From Nocardioides lianchengensis (GTDB lineage Bacteria; Actinomycetota; Actinomycetes; Propionibacteriales; Nocardioidaceae), in the NCBI RefSeq assembly GCF_900101465.1, contig NZ_FMZM01000006.1:93315-157314 (forward strand): a DNA stretch of 64,000 nt. The letters run 5' to 3'. Below are positions 1-9,900 of the stretch, piece after piece. Below the pieces are notes generated by a model that ran no database searches, was not told the origin of the DNA, and saw only the letters and a list, made by a program, of their open reading frames with translations. The position numbers and the translations under genes are program-made. Each line of letters begins with the position of its first letter. The first letter of the stretch is position 1.

Positions 1-190
1 GGCTCACCGGGTTTCGAGACGGTCGCTGCGCGACCTCCTCAACCACCGGGGTTCGGTGGTTGAGGAGGGACGAAGTCCCGTCTCGAAACCTGTCGCGCCG
101 GGTGTCGGCCTTGATCGATGCCGAGTCTTGGCTCACCGGGTTTCGAGACGGTCGCTGCGCGACCTCCTCAACCACCGGGCGACGGTCGCT
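1..190. repeat. Direct and inverted intergenic repeat cluster
   Basis: A 50-bp segment at 1-50 recurs exactly at 130-179, containing GTTTCGAGACGG and CCTCCTCAACCACCG. Between them, about 41-93 carries the same element inverted (GGTGGTTGAGGAGGGACG...CGTCTCGAAACC), so 1-93 can fold into a long hairpin. A further partial copy of CCTCCTCAACCACCG follows near 198-212. The GGTTTCGAGAC/GGTGGTTGAG termini are typical of dispersed intergenic repeats in Nocardioides-like genomes. No credible gene is seen in 1-315; the rest of that stretch is the promoter region of the gene starting at 316. Confidence 0.85.
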
Positions 191-303
191 CGGTCACCTC
201 CTCAACCACCGGAGGGCGGGGGTGGGGTCGGCCTCGTCGGGGGCGACAGGTGACCCCGGGCGGGGTTGTCGCGTACGACGAACACCGCGGGGGACGGCGT
301 TCC

Positions 304-309
304 TAGGGT
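304..309 (+). promoter_or_regulatory. -10 hexamer TAGGGT, leaderless start of the peptide operon
   Basis: TAGGGT ends 6 bases before the ATG at 316. No Shine-Dalgarno sequence lies in the gap, so transcription probably starts at or next to the start codon (leaderless). No good -35 was found. This is the likely promoter of the operon running to 13371. Confidence 0.5.
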
Positions 310-315
310 CCTTCC

Positions 316-1704
316 ATGAGCACCCTGAGCGAGGTGGAGGCCTGTGTCGGCGAGACGCTGCCGGGTCTGATCGAGAAGTACCAGGTCCCCGGTGCGGCGT
401 GGGCCGTGCTGCAGGGCGACCGGGTCGTCGACGGCGCCGCGGGCGTCCTGAACAAGGCCACCGGCGTCGACGCGACGGCCGACTCGGTCTTCCAGATCGG
501 CTCGATCACCAAGCTCTGGACCAGCACGCTGGTGATGCAGCTGGTCGACGAGGGGAAGGTCGACCTCGAGGCGACGGTGCGGTCCTACCTCCCGGAGTTC
601 GTGATCGGCGACGAGGCCGCGGCGGCGGCGATCACGGTCCGCCAGCTGCTCAGCCACACCGCCGGGTTCGAGGGCGACATCTTCACCGACACCGGGCCCG
701 GCGACGACGCGGTCGAGAAGTACCTCGGGGTCCTCCACGACGTGCCCCAGCTCTTTGCGCCGGGCGAGCAGTTCTCCTACAACAACGCCGGGTACGTCGT
801 CCTCGGCCGGCTGGTCGAGGTGCTGCGCGAGAAGACGTACGACGACTGCCTGCGCGAGCACCTGTTCGCGCCGCTCGGCCTGACCCACGCCGCCACCGGC
901 CCGTACGACGCGATCACCTTCCGCGCCGCCATGGGCCACCTCGAGCTCGCGCCCGGCGGGGGCTTCCAGCCCGCGCCGGTCTGGGCGCTGGCCCGGTCCA
1001 ACGCTCCGGCCGGGACGATGCTGTCGATGCGCCCACGTGACCTGGTCGCGTTCGCGCGGATGCACCTGGAGGACGGACGGGCCGACGACGGGACCCAGGT
1101 CCTGGCGTCCGGCACCGCCGCCCGGATGCACGCCCGCGAGGTCGAGGTGCCCTACCTCGGCGTGATGGGCGACTCGTGGGGCCTGGGCTTCGAGCGCTTC
1201 GACACCCCGACCGGCGCCATCATCGGCCACGACGGCAGCACCCTGGGCCAGAACGCGTTCCTGCGGATGGTCCCCGAGGCCGGGCTGGCCGTCGTGCTGC
1301 TGACCAACGGCGGCGACGTCCTCTCGCTCTACCACGACCTGGTCGGCCACGTGATCGCCGAGCTGAGCGACGCCACCCTGCCCGGCCTGCCGGTGCCCCC
1401 GGCCACGCCGACGCAGGTCGACGCGAGCCGCTTCGTCGGCACCTACTCCGCGCAGGTGATGGACCTGGTCGTCAGCCAGGAGGCGGACGGCCGGATCTAT
1501 GTCGAGCACGTCCCGAAGGGGCTCTTCGCCGACCTCGGCGAGCAGCCGGAGCGCAAGGAGCTGGTGCCCTTCCGCGAGGACAGCCTCATCTACGCCGAGC
1601 CGGACAACGGCCTGCACATGCCCCACGCGTTCGTCGGCGACGACGGCTCGGGACGCGCCCAGTTCGTCCACATCGGTCGTGCCGTCCGGCGCGCCGACTC
1701 CTGA
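316..1704 (+). CDS. Serine beta-lactamase-fold hydrolase (class C / D-aminopeptidase-like)
   Basis: A 462-residue cytoplasmic protein of the beta-lactamase/penicillin-binding-protein fold (COG1680). The catalytic SxxK is Ser63-Ile-Thr-Lys66, the YxN motif is Tyr155-Asn-Asn157, and a GHDGS segment occupies the place of the KTG motif. The C-terminal ~100 residues form the extra beta-rich domain seen in this group. Members hydrolyse D-amino-acid amides, peptides or esters; substrate cannot be read from sequence. No signal peptide is visible, so it should act on imported substrate. It heads a nine-gene operon with a peptide importer. The beta-lactamase domain of the 6946-10236 fusion is a clear paralogue, sharing a 'FTDTG.GDD' segment. 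Confidence 0.85.
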   Translation: MSTLSEVEACVGETLPGLIEKYQVPGAAWAVLQGDRVVDGAAGVLNKATGVDATADSVFQIGSITKLWTSTLVMQLVDEGKVDLEATVRSYLPEFVIGDEAAAAAITVRQLLSHTAGFEGDIFTDTGPGDDAVEKYLGVLHDVPQLFAPGEQFSYNNAGYVVLGRLVEVLREKTYDDCLREHLFAPLGLTHAATGPYDAITFRAAMGHLELAPGGGFQPAPVWALARSNAPAGTMLSMRPRDLVAFARMHLEDGRADDGTQVLASGTAARMHAREVEVPYLGVMGDSWGLGFERFDTPTGAIIGHDGSTLGQNAFLRMVPEAGLAVVLLTNGGDVLSLYHDLVGHVIAELSDATLPGLPVPPATPTQVDASRFVGTYSAQVMDLVVSQEADGRIYVEHVPKGLFADLGEQPERKELVPFREDSLIYAEPDNGLHMPHAFVGDDGSGRAQFVHIGRAVRRADS

Positions 1705-1739
1705 ACCGACCGCCAGCACCGCCACGAAGAGGACCCGCC

Positions 1740-3287
1740 ATGAAGCCAGCCGTGCCCGCTCTCGGACTCTGCCTGACCGCCGCCCTGCTCGTGGGGTGCG
1801 GGGGATCCGACGACTCGGGCGGCGGGGGAGGCAGCGGCGAGTACGTCGACGGCGCCACCTTCACCATGGCCCTGGCGGGCGATCCCGGGAAGCTGGACCC
1901 GCACTCGTCGGCGAGCACCCAGCTCTTCACGGTCAACCAGCTCGCCTACGACAACCTGGTCTCGGTGGACAGCGAGACCGGCGAGATCCGCTCCCAGCTC
2001 GCCACCGACTGGGCGGTCGACGGCACGACGGTCACCCTCACCCTCGCGAAGGACGTCACCTGCGCCGACGGCAGCGCCCTGACGGCCACCACCGTCGCCG
2101 AGAACATCGCGTACGTCGGGGACCCGGCCAACCAGAGCGCCTACCTCGGCGTCTTCCTGCCGGCCGGGGCGACCGCGAAGGCCGACGACGCGGCCGGCAC
2201 CGTGACCATCACCCTCGCCGAGCCCGCGCCGTTCGTGCTCAACGGCCTGGCCAGCCTGCCGATGGTCTGCGACGCGGGCCTGGCCGACCGGGCGTCGCTC
2301 GCGGACAGCACCTCCGGCTCGGGCCCCTACGAGCTGACCGAGGCCGTGCCCGGCGACCACTACACCTACGCGCTGCGCGAGGGCTACGTCTGGGGACCGG
2401 ACGGCGCCACCACGGCCGAGAAGGGTCTGCCCGCGACCGTCGTCCTGAAGATCATCCAGAACGAGGGCACCGCCACCAACCTCCTGCTCGCCGGCGACCT
2501 GAACGCCGCGGCCGTCCAGGGTCCCGACGCGAAGCGCCTCGAGGCGGCGGACCTGTTCACCACCGAGACGCCGGCCCTGGTCGGGGAGCAGTGGTACAAC
2601 CACGCCGCCGGGTCGCCGGCCAGCGACGCCGACGTGCGGATGGCGCTGACCCAGGCCCTCGACCTCGAGGAGCTGGCGTCGGTCGCGACGGCCGGTGCCG
2701 GGACCCCGGCCACCACGCTCGCCGCCATCCAGCCCACCTCGTGCCCGGGTGACTCGGTCTCGGGGTCGCTCCCGGGCCAGGACGTGGACGCGGCGAAGGC
2801 GGTCCTCGACGGCAAGAAGCTCACCTTCCTCTACTCCAGCGCGGCCGGCAGCGCGGTGGCCGCGGCCGCCGAGCTGGCCGTCCAGCAGTGGGACGAGGCC
2901 GGCGCGACCGTCACGGCCAAGGGGGTCGACGAGACCGCGCTCCAGGGTGCGGTCTTCGGGAGCGGTGAGTGGGACATCGCCTGGGTCCCGCTCAACGTGA
3001 ACAGCCCCGACCAGCTGGTGCCGTTCCTGTCCGGGGCCGGTCCGGCCGACGGGGGCACCAATTTCTCCGGGATCGACAACGCCGGCTACACCGCCGGGGT
3101 CGAGGCGGCGAGCGCCACCAACGGGGTGGAGGGCTGCGACGCCTGGCTGGAGGCCGAGTCGGCCCTGTTCGCCGCGGCCGACATCGTGCCCTTCGCCAAC
3201 AACCAGGTGAAGACGTACGGCAACGGGGCGGAGTTCGAGTACCCGGGCCAGCTGGTGCCCACCAGCATCCGGATGCTGGCGAAGTAA
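1740..3287 (+). CDS. Peptide ABC transporter substrate-binding lipoprotein
   Basis: A 515-residue extracytoplasmic solute-binding protein of family 5 (DppA/OppA). It opens with a lipoprotein signal peptide whose lipobox (LLVGC) places the lipidated cysteine at position 20, followed by a Gly/Ser/Asp-rich linker. The mature N-terminus has the 'FTMALAGDPGKLDPH' opening typical of peptide-binding proteins. The ATG at 1740 is preceded by GAAGAGGA at a usable spacing. It delivers peptides to the two permease domains encoded immediately downstream. In this operon, with an amino-acid racemase and deacylase, the ligand may be a peptide containing D-residues or N-acylated residues (inference). Confidence 0.9.
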   Translation: MKPAVPALGLCLTAALLVGCGGSDDSGGGGGSGEYVDGATFTMALAGDPGKLDPHSSASTQLFTVNQLAYDNLVSVDSETGEIRSQLATDWAVDGTTVTLTLAKDVTCADGSALTATTVAENIAYVGDPANQSAYLGVFLPAGATAKADDAAGTVTITLAEPAPFVLNGLASLPMVCDAGLADRASLADSTSGSGPYELTEAVPGDHYTYALREGYVWGPDGATTAEKGLPATVVLKIIQNEGTATNLLLAGDLNAAAVQGPDAKRLEAADLFTTETPALVGEQWYNHAAGSPASDADVRMALTQALDLEELASVATAGAGTPATTLAAIQPTSCPGDSVSGSLPGQDVDAAKAVLDGKKLTFLYSSAAGSAVAAAAELAVQQWDEAGATVTAKGVDETALQGAVFGSGEWDIAWVPLNVNSPDQLVPFLSGAGPADGGTNFSGIDNAGYTAGVEAASATNGVEGCDAWLEAESALFAAADIVPFANNQVKTYGNGAEFEYPGQLVPTSIRMLAK

Positions 3288-3290
3288 GCG

Positions 3291-4289
3291 ATGGCCTCGG
3301 CGAGCTCGGTCGCCCCGGCGACCCCGCGGGTGGGCGCGGGAGTCCACCCGTGGGTGCGCTTCGGCGTACGACGGCTCGGGCGGCTGCTGGTCTCCCTGTG
3401 GGTGCTGGTCACCGCGTCGTTCCTGATGATCCACCTGATCCCGGGCGACCCGGTGCGGGGCGCCCTGGGGCCGACGGCCCCCGCGAGCCTGGTCGCCGCG
3501 AAGCGGGAGGCGATGGGGCTCGACGACCCGATCCTGGTGCAGTACTGGCACTACCTGCAGGGCCTGTTCACCGGTGACCTCGGCACCTCGCTCATCTCCC
3601 AGCTGCCGGTCTCGCAGATCGTGTCCCAGCGGTTGCCGGCGACGTTGCAGCTCGCGCTGCTGGCGTTCCTGGTCGCGGTGGCGGTCGCCGTACCGGTGGG
3701 GGTGAGCCTCGGCGTGCTGACCCGCGCCGGCCACGGCCGTCGTACCGAGCTGGTCTTCACCACGGGCAGCGTCGTGCTCGGGACCGTGCCGGACTTCCTG
3801 CTGGGCGTCGGGCTGGTCTACGTCTTCGGCGTGCAGCTGGACTGGCTCCCCGTCGCCGGCAACGACAGCGCGAGCGCCTACGTGCTGCCGGTGCTCGCCC
3901 TGGCCATCGGGCCGGCCGCGATCCTGGCCCGCATCGTCCGGGTCGAGATGGTCGCGGTGCTCGAAGCCGACTTCGTGCGGACCGCGCGGGCCAAGCGGCT
4001 GCCCCGGCGCACGATCTACCTCGGCCACGCCCTCCCGAACGCGCTCACCGCGTCCCTCACCCTGGGCGGGCTGTTCCTCAGCTCGATGGTGGCCGGCACG
4101 GTCCTGGTCGAGAACGTCTTCGCCTGGCCGGGCCTCGGCAGCACGATCGTCTCCTCGATCCTCACCAAGGACTACCAGGTCGTGCAGGCCGTCGTCCTCG
4201 TGTACGGCGTGGGCGTGCTGCTCGTGAACACCCTCGTCGACGTGGCCCTCGCGCTGCTCGACCCGCGCTCGACGATCCGGGAGGACTGA
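3291..4289 (+). CDS. Peptide ABC transporter permease (DppB type)
   Basis: A 332-residue inner-membrane permease of the DppB/OppB group. After a hydrophilic N-terminus of about 30 residues it has the family start (first membrane segment, then 'LIPGDPVRGALGP') and about six membrane segments. The EAA-like cytoplasmic loop 'RTARAKRLPRRTIYLGHALPN' region couples it to the ATPases. It begins three bases after the stop of the binding protein and ends three bases before the next start, so these genes are co-translated. It pairs with the permease domain of the following fusion to form the channel. Confidence 0.92.
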   Translation: MASASSVAPATPRVGAGVHPWVRFGVRRLGRLLVSLWVLVTASFLMIHLIPGDPVRGALGPTAPASLVAAKREAMGLDDPILVQYWHYLQGLFTGDLGTSLISQLPVSQIVSQRLPATLQLALLAFLVAVAVAVPVGVSLGVLTRAGHGRRTELVFTTGSVVLGTVPDFLLGVGLVYVFGVQLDWLPVAGNDSASAYVLPVLALAIGPAAILARIVRVEMVAVLEADFVRTARAKRLPRRTIYLGHALPNALTASLTLGGLFLSSMVAGTVLVENVFAWPGLGSTIVSSILTKDYQVVQAVVLVYGVGVLLVNTLVDVALALLDPRSTIRED

Positions 4290-4292
4290 GCC

Positions 4293-6215
4293 GTGCAGCG
4301 CTGGAAGTCCGTGCTCCGCACCCCGCTGGGGCTGACCGCGACGATCCTCACCCTGGCCGTGCTGGTGCTGGCCGTCGTCGCTCCGATGCTCTGGACCGGC
4401 GACGCGGACGCGGTCGACACCGACAACATCCTCTCCGGCCCGTCGGCCGAGCACTGGGCCGGCACCGACAACCTGGGCCGCGACATCTTCTTCCGGACCC
4501 TGGTGGCCACTCGGCTCTCGGTCGAGCTGGCCCTGGCCGCGACAGCCATCGCCGTCGCCGTCGGTCTGGTGCTCGGCACCGCGTCGTTCCTGCTCGGTCG
4601 CCGGTCCGGACGACTGGTCACGGCCGGCATCAACATCGCCGTGGCCTTCCCGGGCATCCTGCTCGCACTGTTCTTCGCGGTCGTGTTCGGCGTCGGTGCC
4701 ACCGGGGCGGTGCTCGCGATCGGCATCGCCGGTGCTCCGATGTTCGGCCGGCTGACCCAGACGCTGGTGGCCGGCGTCGAGGCGCGCGACTACGTCGCGG
4801 CGGCCCGGGTCGCCGGCGTCGGCCGGGTCCGGATCCTGCTGCGGCACGTGCTGCCGAACATCGCCGAGCCCCTGGTCATCAACGCCACCATCGGCGCCGG
4901 CGGCGCCCTGCTCTCCTTCGCCGGCCTCTCCTTCCTGGGCCTCGGCGTCCAGCAGCCGTCGTACGACTGGGGCCGGCTGCTCTTCGACGGCATCACCTCG
5001 ATCTACGTGAACCCGGCCGCCGCGCTGGCCCCCGGAGCGGCGGTGCTGCTCGCGGGCCTGGCGCTCAACCTGCTCGGCGAGTCGGCGGCCAAGGCGCTCG
5101 GCGTCGGCGTGGTGGGCGGGATCCCGGCGCTCCCGGCCGTCGCTCGGGTCGCGCCGGCCGAGCCGGTGGCGGAGGGGGCCGGCCACGAGGGCTCCGACCT
5201 GGTTCTCGACGTCCGCGACCTCGAAGTCACCTTCCCCGGGCCGACCGGTCCGATCCGCCCGGTCCGCGGCGTCACCTTCGCCGTACGACGGGGCGAGGCG
5301 GTCGGCATCGTGGGGGAGTCCGGCTCGGGCAAGTCCCTGACGGCGCTGGCCGTCAGCCGGCTGGTGGCCGAGACGGGTCGGGTCGACGCGGAGCGGCTGG
5401 AGCTGCTCGGCCACGACCTGCGCGGGCCGGACACCCGGGCGCAGCGACGGCTCCTCGGCACCTCGCTGGCCATGGTCTTCCAGGACCCGATGACGTCGTT
5501 CAACCCCACGCGGCGCATCGGCGGGCAGCTGGCCGAGGTCTCGCGCCACCACCACGGGCTGGACCGGCGCGCCGCGCTGGGCCGGGCCGTGGACCGGCTG
5601 AGGGCGGTGCGGATCTCCGACCCGGAGCGCCGCGCCCGCCAGTACCCGCACGAGTTCTCGGGCGGGATGCGCCAGCGGGCGATGATCGGCATGGGCCTGA
5701 TGGGCTCCCCGGCCCTGGTCGTGGCCGACGAGCCGACCACGGCGCTCGACGTCACCGTCCAGCAGCAGGTCCTCGACCTGCTCGCGGCGATCCGGGAGCA
5801 GGACGACGTCGCGCTGGTGCTGATCAGCCACGACGTGGCGGTCGTCGCGCAGGTGTGCGACCGGGTGCTGGTCATGTACGCCGGCCGGATCGTCGAGGAC
5901 CTGCCCGCCGCCGACCTGCACACCGCCGCCCGGCACCCCTACACGCGAGCGCTGGCGGCCGCCGTACCGGACATGGAGACGGACCTGGACCAGCCGCTCG
6001 CCGTCATCCCGGGCCGGCCGGTGGACCCGGCCGACGTTCCCGTCGGCTGCGCGTACGCCGCCCGCTGCCCGCTGGCCACCGCGCGCTGCCGCGAGCAGGA
6101 CCCGCCGCTGGAGATCGACGCGGCCGGGCGACGGGTGGCCTGCTGGCACCCCGGCGAGTCCCCGGAGTCGGGGATCGACGAGCTCGGCTCGCTGGCGGAG
6201 GTGGAGGCGTCGTGA
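4293..6215 (+). CDS. Fused peptide ABC transporter permease (DppC) and ATPase (DppD)
   Basis: A 640-residue fusion. Residues ~1-270 are a DppC-type permease with an EAA loop near 'YVAAARVAGVGRVRILLRH'. A ~35-residue linker follows. Residues ~304-640 are a DppD-type ATPase: Walker A GESGSGKS (341-348), signature SGGMRQR (456-462), Walker B with Glu480, and a C-terminal oligopeptide-transporter domain with 'CAYAARCPLATARC'. Translation starts at GTG 4293. The reading frame is open throughout with normal third-position G/C, so this is a genuine fusion, known in some actinobacterial and proteobacterial Dpp systems. It overlaps the next ATPase gene by four bases. Confidence 0.92.
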   Translation: MQRWKSVLRTPLGLTATILTLAVLVLAVVAPMLWTGDADAVDTDNILSGPSAEHWAGTDNLGRDIFFRTLVATRLSVELALAATAIAVAVGLVLGTASFLLGRRSGRLVTAGINIAVAFPGILLALFFAVVFGVGATGAVLAIGIAGAPMFGRLTQTLVAGVEARDYVAAARVAGVGRVRILLRHVLPNIAEPLVINATIGAGGALLSFAGLSFLGLGVQQPSYDWGRLLFDGITSIYVNPAAALAPGAAVLLAGLALNLLGESAAKALGVGVVGGIPALPAVARVAPAEPVAEGAGHEGSDLVLDVRDLEVTFPGPTGPIRPVRGVTFAVRRGEAVGIVGESGSGKSLTALAVSRLVAETGRVDAERLELLGHDLRGPDTRAQRRLLGTSLAMVFQDPMTSFNPTRRIGGQLAEVSRHHHGLDRRAALGRAVDRLRAVRISDPERRARQYPHEFSGGMRQRAMIGMGLMGSPALVVADEPTTALDVTVQQQVLDLLAAIREQDDVALVLISHDVAVVAQVCDRVLVMYAGRIVEDLPAADLHTAARHPYTRALAAAVPDMETDLDQPLAVIPGRPVDPADVPVGCAYAARCPLATARCREQDPPLEIDAAGRRVACWHPGESPESGIDELGSLAEVEAS

Positions 6216-6949
6216 CCAGCCTGCGCTTCGATGACGTGACCGTGCGCTACGGCACCACGACCGCGGTCGACGGGGTCAGCCTCACCGTGCCCTCCGGGCA
6301 GGTCGTCGGCCTGGTGGGGGAGTCCGGGTCGGGCAAGTCGACGCTGGCCCGGGCCGCGGTCGGGCTGGCGCCGGTGCACGGCGGGTCGATCCTGCTCGGC
6401 GGCGAGCCGGTCCCGACCCGCGGTCGGCACCGGCCGCTCCAGATGGTCTTCCAGGACCCCTACTCCTCCCTCGACCCGCGGATGTCCATCGGCGAGAGCA
6501 TCGCCGAGGCGATCCCGCCGGGCAGCTCCCGGGCCGAGCGGCGGGCCGAGGTCGAGCGGCTGCTGGAGCTGGTCCACCTCGACCCCGGCCGCTCGGCGGC
6601 GCTGCCCGCGCGGCTCTCCGGCGGTCAGCGGCAGCGGGTCGCCCTGGCCCGGGCGCTCGCCGGCCGGCCCGAGGTGGTCGTCGCCGACGAGATCACCTCC
6701 GCGCTCGACGTCTCGATCCAGGGCGCCGTGCTCAACCTGGTGCGCGAGCTCCAGGCCGAGCTCGGTCTCTCGATGCTGTTCATCTCGCACAACCTCGCCG
6801 TGGTCCGGTACGTCGCGTCGCACGTCGCCGTGATGCACCAGGGCCGGATCGTCGAGCAGGGCCCCACCGACCGGGTGCTGGCCCAGCCCGACCACGACTA
6901 CACGCGCGCGCTGCTGGCCGCCGTACCCGGGAGAAGGAGCACCTCATGA
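6212..6949 (+). CDS. Peptide ABC transporter ATP-binding protein (DppF type)
   Basis: A 245-residue ATPase, partner of the DppD domain in the preceding fusion. Walker A is GESGSGKS (residues 36-43); 'LSGGQRQRVALARAL' is the signature and 'VVVADEITSALD' the Walker B. It is short for DppF because the C-terminal oligopeptide extension is nearly absent and it ends soon after the H-loop region. The GTG at 6212 overlaps the upstream TGA (GTGA), the usual coupling in this operon, and the next gene overlaps its end by four bases. It completes a transporter with one binding protein, two permease domains and two ATPase domains. Confidence 0.92.
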   Translation: MTSLRFDDVTVRYGTTTAVDGVSLTVPSGQVVGLVGESGSGKSTLARAAVGLAPVHGGSILLGGEPVPTRGRHRPLQMVFQDPYSSLDPRMSIGESIAEAIPPGSSRAERRAEVERLLELVHLDPGRSAALPARLSGGQRQRVALARALAGRPEVVVADEITSALDVSIQGAVLNLVRELQAELGLSMLFISHNLAVVRYVASHVAVMHQGRIVEQGPTDRVLAQPDHDYTRALLAAVPGRRSTS

Positions 6950-9900
6950 CCTCACGCATGCGCCTCGACGACCTGACCGACCTCGCCGTCCCCTCGCAGC
7001 CGGCGCTGGCGCCGGACGGCTCGCGGGCCGTCTACGTGCTCCGCACCCTGGACGCCGCGGCCGACCGCAGCGTCGACCGGGTCTGGAGCGTCGACCTGCC
7101 CGACGGGACCCCGCGCCCGCTGACCGCCGGTCCCGAGGACTCGTCGCCCGCCTGGTCGCCCGACGGAACCCGGCTGGCCTTCCTGCGCGCCGGCCAGGTC
7201 CACCTCCTCCATGCGGCCGGCGGCGAGCCCGAGCGGGTCACCGACCTGCCGCTCGGCGCGGGCGCGCCGGTCTGGTCACCCGCCGGGGACCGGCTGGCGC
7301 TCCTCGCGCCGGTCGACCCCACCGACGGCACCGGTCCGCTCGTGACCACCCGGCTGGACTACCAGTCCGACGGCGCCGGCCTCGTCGGCCCGGTACGACG
7401 CCAGCTGCACCTGGTCGACCTCGGCACCGGCGACGTCCGGCAGCTGACCGACGGCCCCGAGCACGTCGGCTCGCCCGCGTTCTCGCCCGACGGCGCGACG
7501 CTGGCCTTCACCCGCGGGGTCGGCGCGGACACCGACCTGACCTTCCGCACCGCCGTGCACCTGCTCGACCTCGAGGACCCGAAGGCGCGGCCGCGGGTCG
7601 TCGCCCTGGCCGACGGCGTCGCCGGCACGGTCTCCTTCGCGCCCGACGGCGCCAGCCTCCTGGTGGTCGGCTTCCCGGGCGGCCCGGTGGGCCACCAGCA
7701 CCTGCTCCGCGTGCCGCTGGACGGCGGGCCGCTGACCGACCTGTCCGGCCACCTGGACCGCAACGTGATGCCCGGCGGCCCGGCGTACCCCGGAGCCCTG
7801 CCGGTCGAGCTCGCCGACGGCCGGGTGCTGCTCGCCCTGCGCGACCGCGGCTGCACCCACCTGTGGGCGGTCGGCGCCGACGAGGGGCCCGTCGTTGCCG
7901 GGCCCGGTCGGGTCGTGTCGGGGCTGTCGGTCGTCGGCGGCACGGCGGTGGTCGCGCTGGCCACCCCCACGTCGTACGGCGAGATCGTGGCGGTCGACCT
8001 CGCCACCGGGACCGAGACGGTGCTGACCGACCACGGCGCCGCGCTCGGCGACGTCGAGCTGTTCGTGCGCGAGGAGCGCACCTTCACGATCGCCGACGGC
8101 ACCGAGGTGCAGGCCTGGCTGGTCCGCGACCCGGCCCTGAGCGGTCCGCGGCCGCTGCTGGTCGACGTCCACGGCGGCCCGCACAACGCCTGGAACGGCG
8201 CGGCCGACGAGATGCACCCCTACCACCAGGAGCTGGCCGCGCGCGGCTGGGCGGTGCTGCTGGTCAACCCGCGGGGGAGCGACGGGTACGGCGAGGCGTT
8301 CTACGACGCGGTCCACGGCGCCTGGGGCGTCGCCGACGCGAACGACTTCCTGGAGCCGGTCGACGCGCTGGTGGCCGAGGGGCTGGCCGACCCCGAGCGG
8401 CTGGCGATCACCGGCTACAGCTACGGCGGCTTCATGACCTGCTGGCTGACCGGCCGCGACCACCGGTTCAAGGCGGCGGTCGCCGGCGGCGTGGTCAGCG
8501 ACCTGGTCAGCATGTACGGCACCTGCGACGACGGCACCTGCCTGAGCAGCTTCGAGCTGGGCGGCACCCCCTGGGAGCAGCCCGAGCGGTACGCCGCGAT
8601 GTCGCCGCTCACCCATGTCGCCGGGGTCAGCACGCCCACCCTGGTGCTGCACGGTGGCGAGGACCGGACCTGCGCGGTCGGCCAGGCCCAGCAGTGGTTC
8701 ACCTCGCTGCGCGAGCGGGGCGTGCCGACCGAGCTGGTGCTCTACCCCGGCGCCGCGCACGCGTTCGTCCTCCTCGGGCCGCCGTCGCAGCGGATCGACT
8801 ACGGCCGCCGGGTCGTCGACTGGGTCGAGCAGCACACGCTGCGGGCCGGCCGGCCGCGCGTCGACGTCGCCCGCTGGCAGCGCCGGCTGGCGCAGCTGGC
8901 CGAGCGGCACGGTGTCCCCGGCGCGCAGCTGGGCATCCTGCGGCTCACGCCCGGCGGCGACGACGAGCTGGCGACCTCGTCGTACGGCGTGCTCAACACG
9001 CGGACCGGCGTCGCGGCCACCGACGAGTCGCTGTTCCAGATCGGCTCGATCTCCAAGGTCTGGACCGCCACGGTGGCGATGCAGCTGGTCGACGAGGGGC
9101 TGCTGGAGCTCGACGGGCCGATCGTCGAGGTGCTGCCCGAGCTGCGTCTCGCCGACCCCGACGTGACCAAGAGGGTGACCCTGCGCCACCTGCTCACCCA
9201 CACCAGCGGCATCGACGGCGACGTGTTCACCGACACCGGCCGCGGCGACGACTGCCTCGAGAAGTACGTCGACCTGCTGGCCGACGCCGCCCAGAACCAC
9301 CCGCTCGGCGCGACCTGGTCCTACTGCAACTCGGGCTACTCGCTGATGGGCCGGCTGATCGAGAAGGTCACCGGGCTCACCTGGGACGCCGCGATGCGCG
9401 AGCGGCTCTTCACCCCGCTCGGCCTGACCAGCACCGTCACCCTCCCCGAGGAGGCGCTGCTGTACGGCGCCGCCGCGGGCCACGAGGACCAGGACGGCGT
9501 CCCGGTCACCGCGCCGATCTGGCAGCTGCCCCGCTCGCTCGGCCCCGCCGGGCTGATCACGTCCACCGTCACCGACCTGCTCGGCTTCGCCCGGATGCAC
9601 CTCACTGGCGGGCTGGCGGCCGACGGGACCCGGCTGCTGAGCGAGGCCGCCGCCGCGCAGATGGCCGAGCACCAGGCCGACCTGCCGGACAAGTACATCC
9701 TCGGCGACTCCTGGGGCCTGGGCTGGATCCGCTTCGGCTGGGGCGAGGACGGCGGGCACCGGGTGATCGGCCACGACGGCAACACCATCGGCCAGGCCGC
9801 CTTCCTGCGCGTCCTGCCCGAGGCCGGGCTCGCGGTCGCGCTGCTGACCAACGGCGGGCACACCCGCGACCTCTACGAGGACCTCTACCGCGAGCTATTC

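Noticed and set aside
1590..6149. Very long open frame on the minus strand opposite the peptide transporter genes
   Set aside because: It runs antisense to well-recognised transporter genes, has Arg/Gly/His/Asp-rich low-information composition and no domain. Such shadow frames are expected at this G/C content.
4293..6215. Permease-ATPase fusion as a frameshift artefact
   Set aside because: The joint region stays in one frame with coding-type composition and a normal linker, and similar fusions are known, so I treat it as real.
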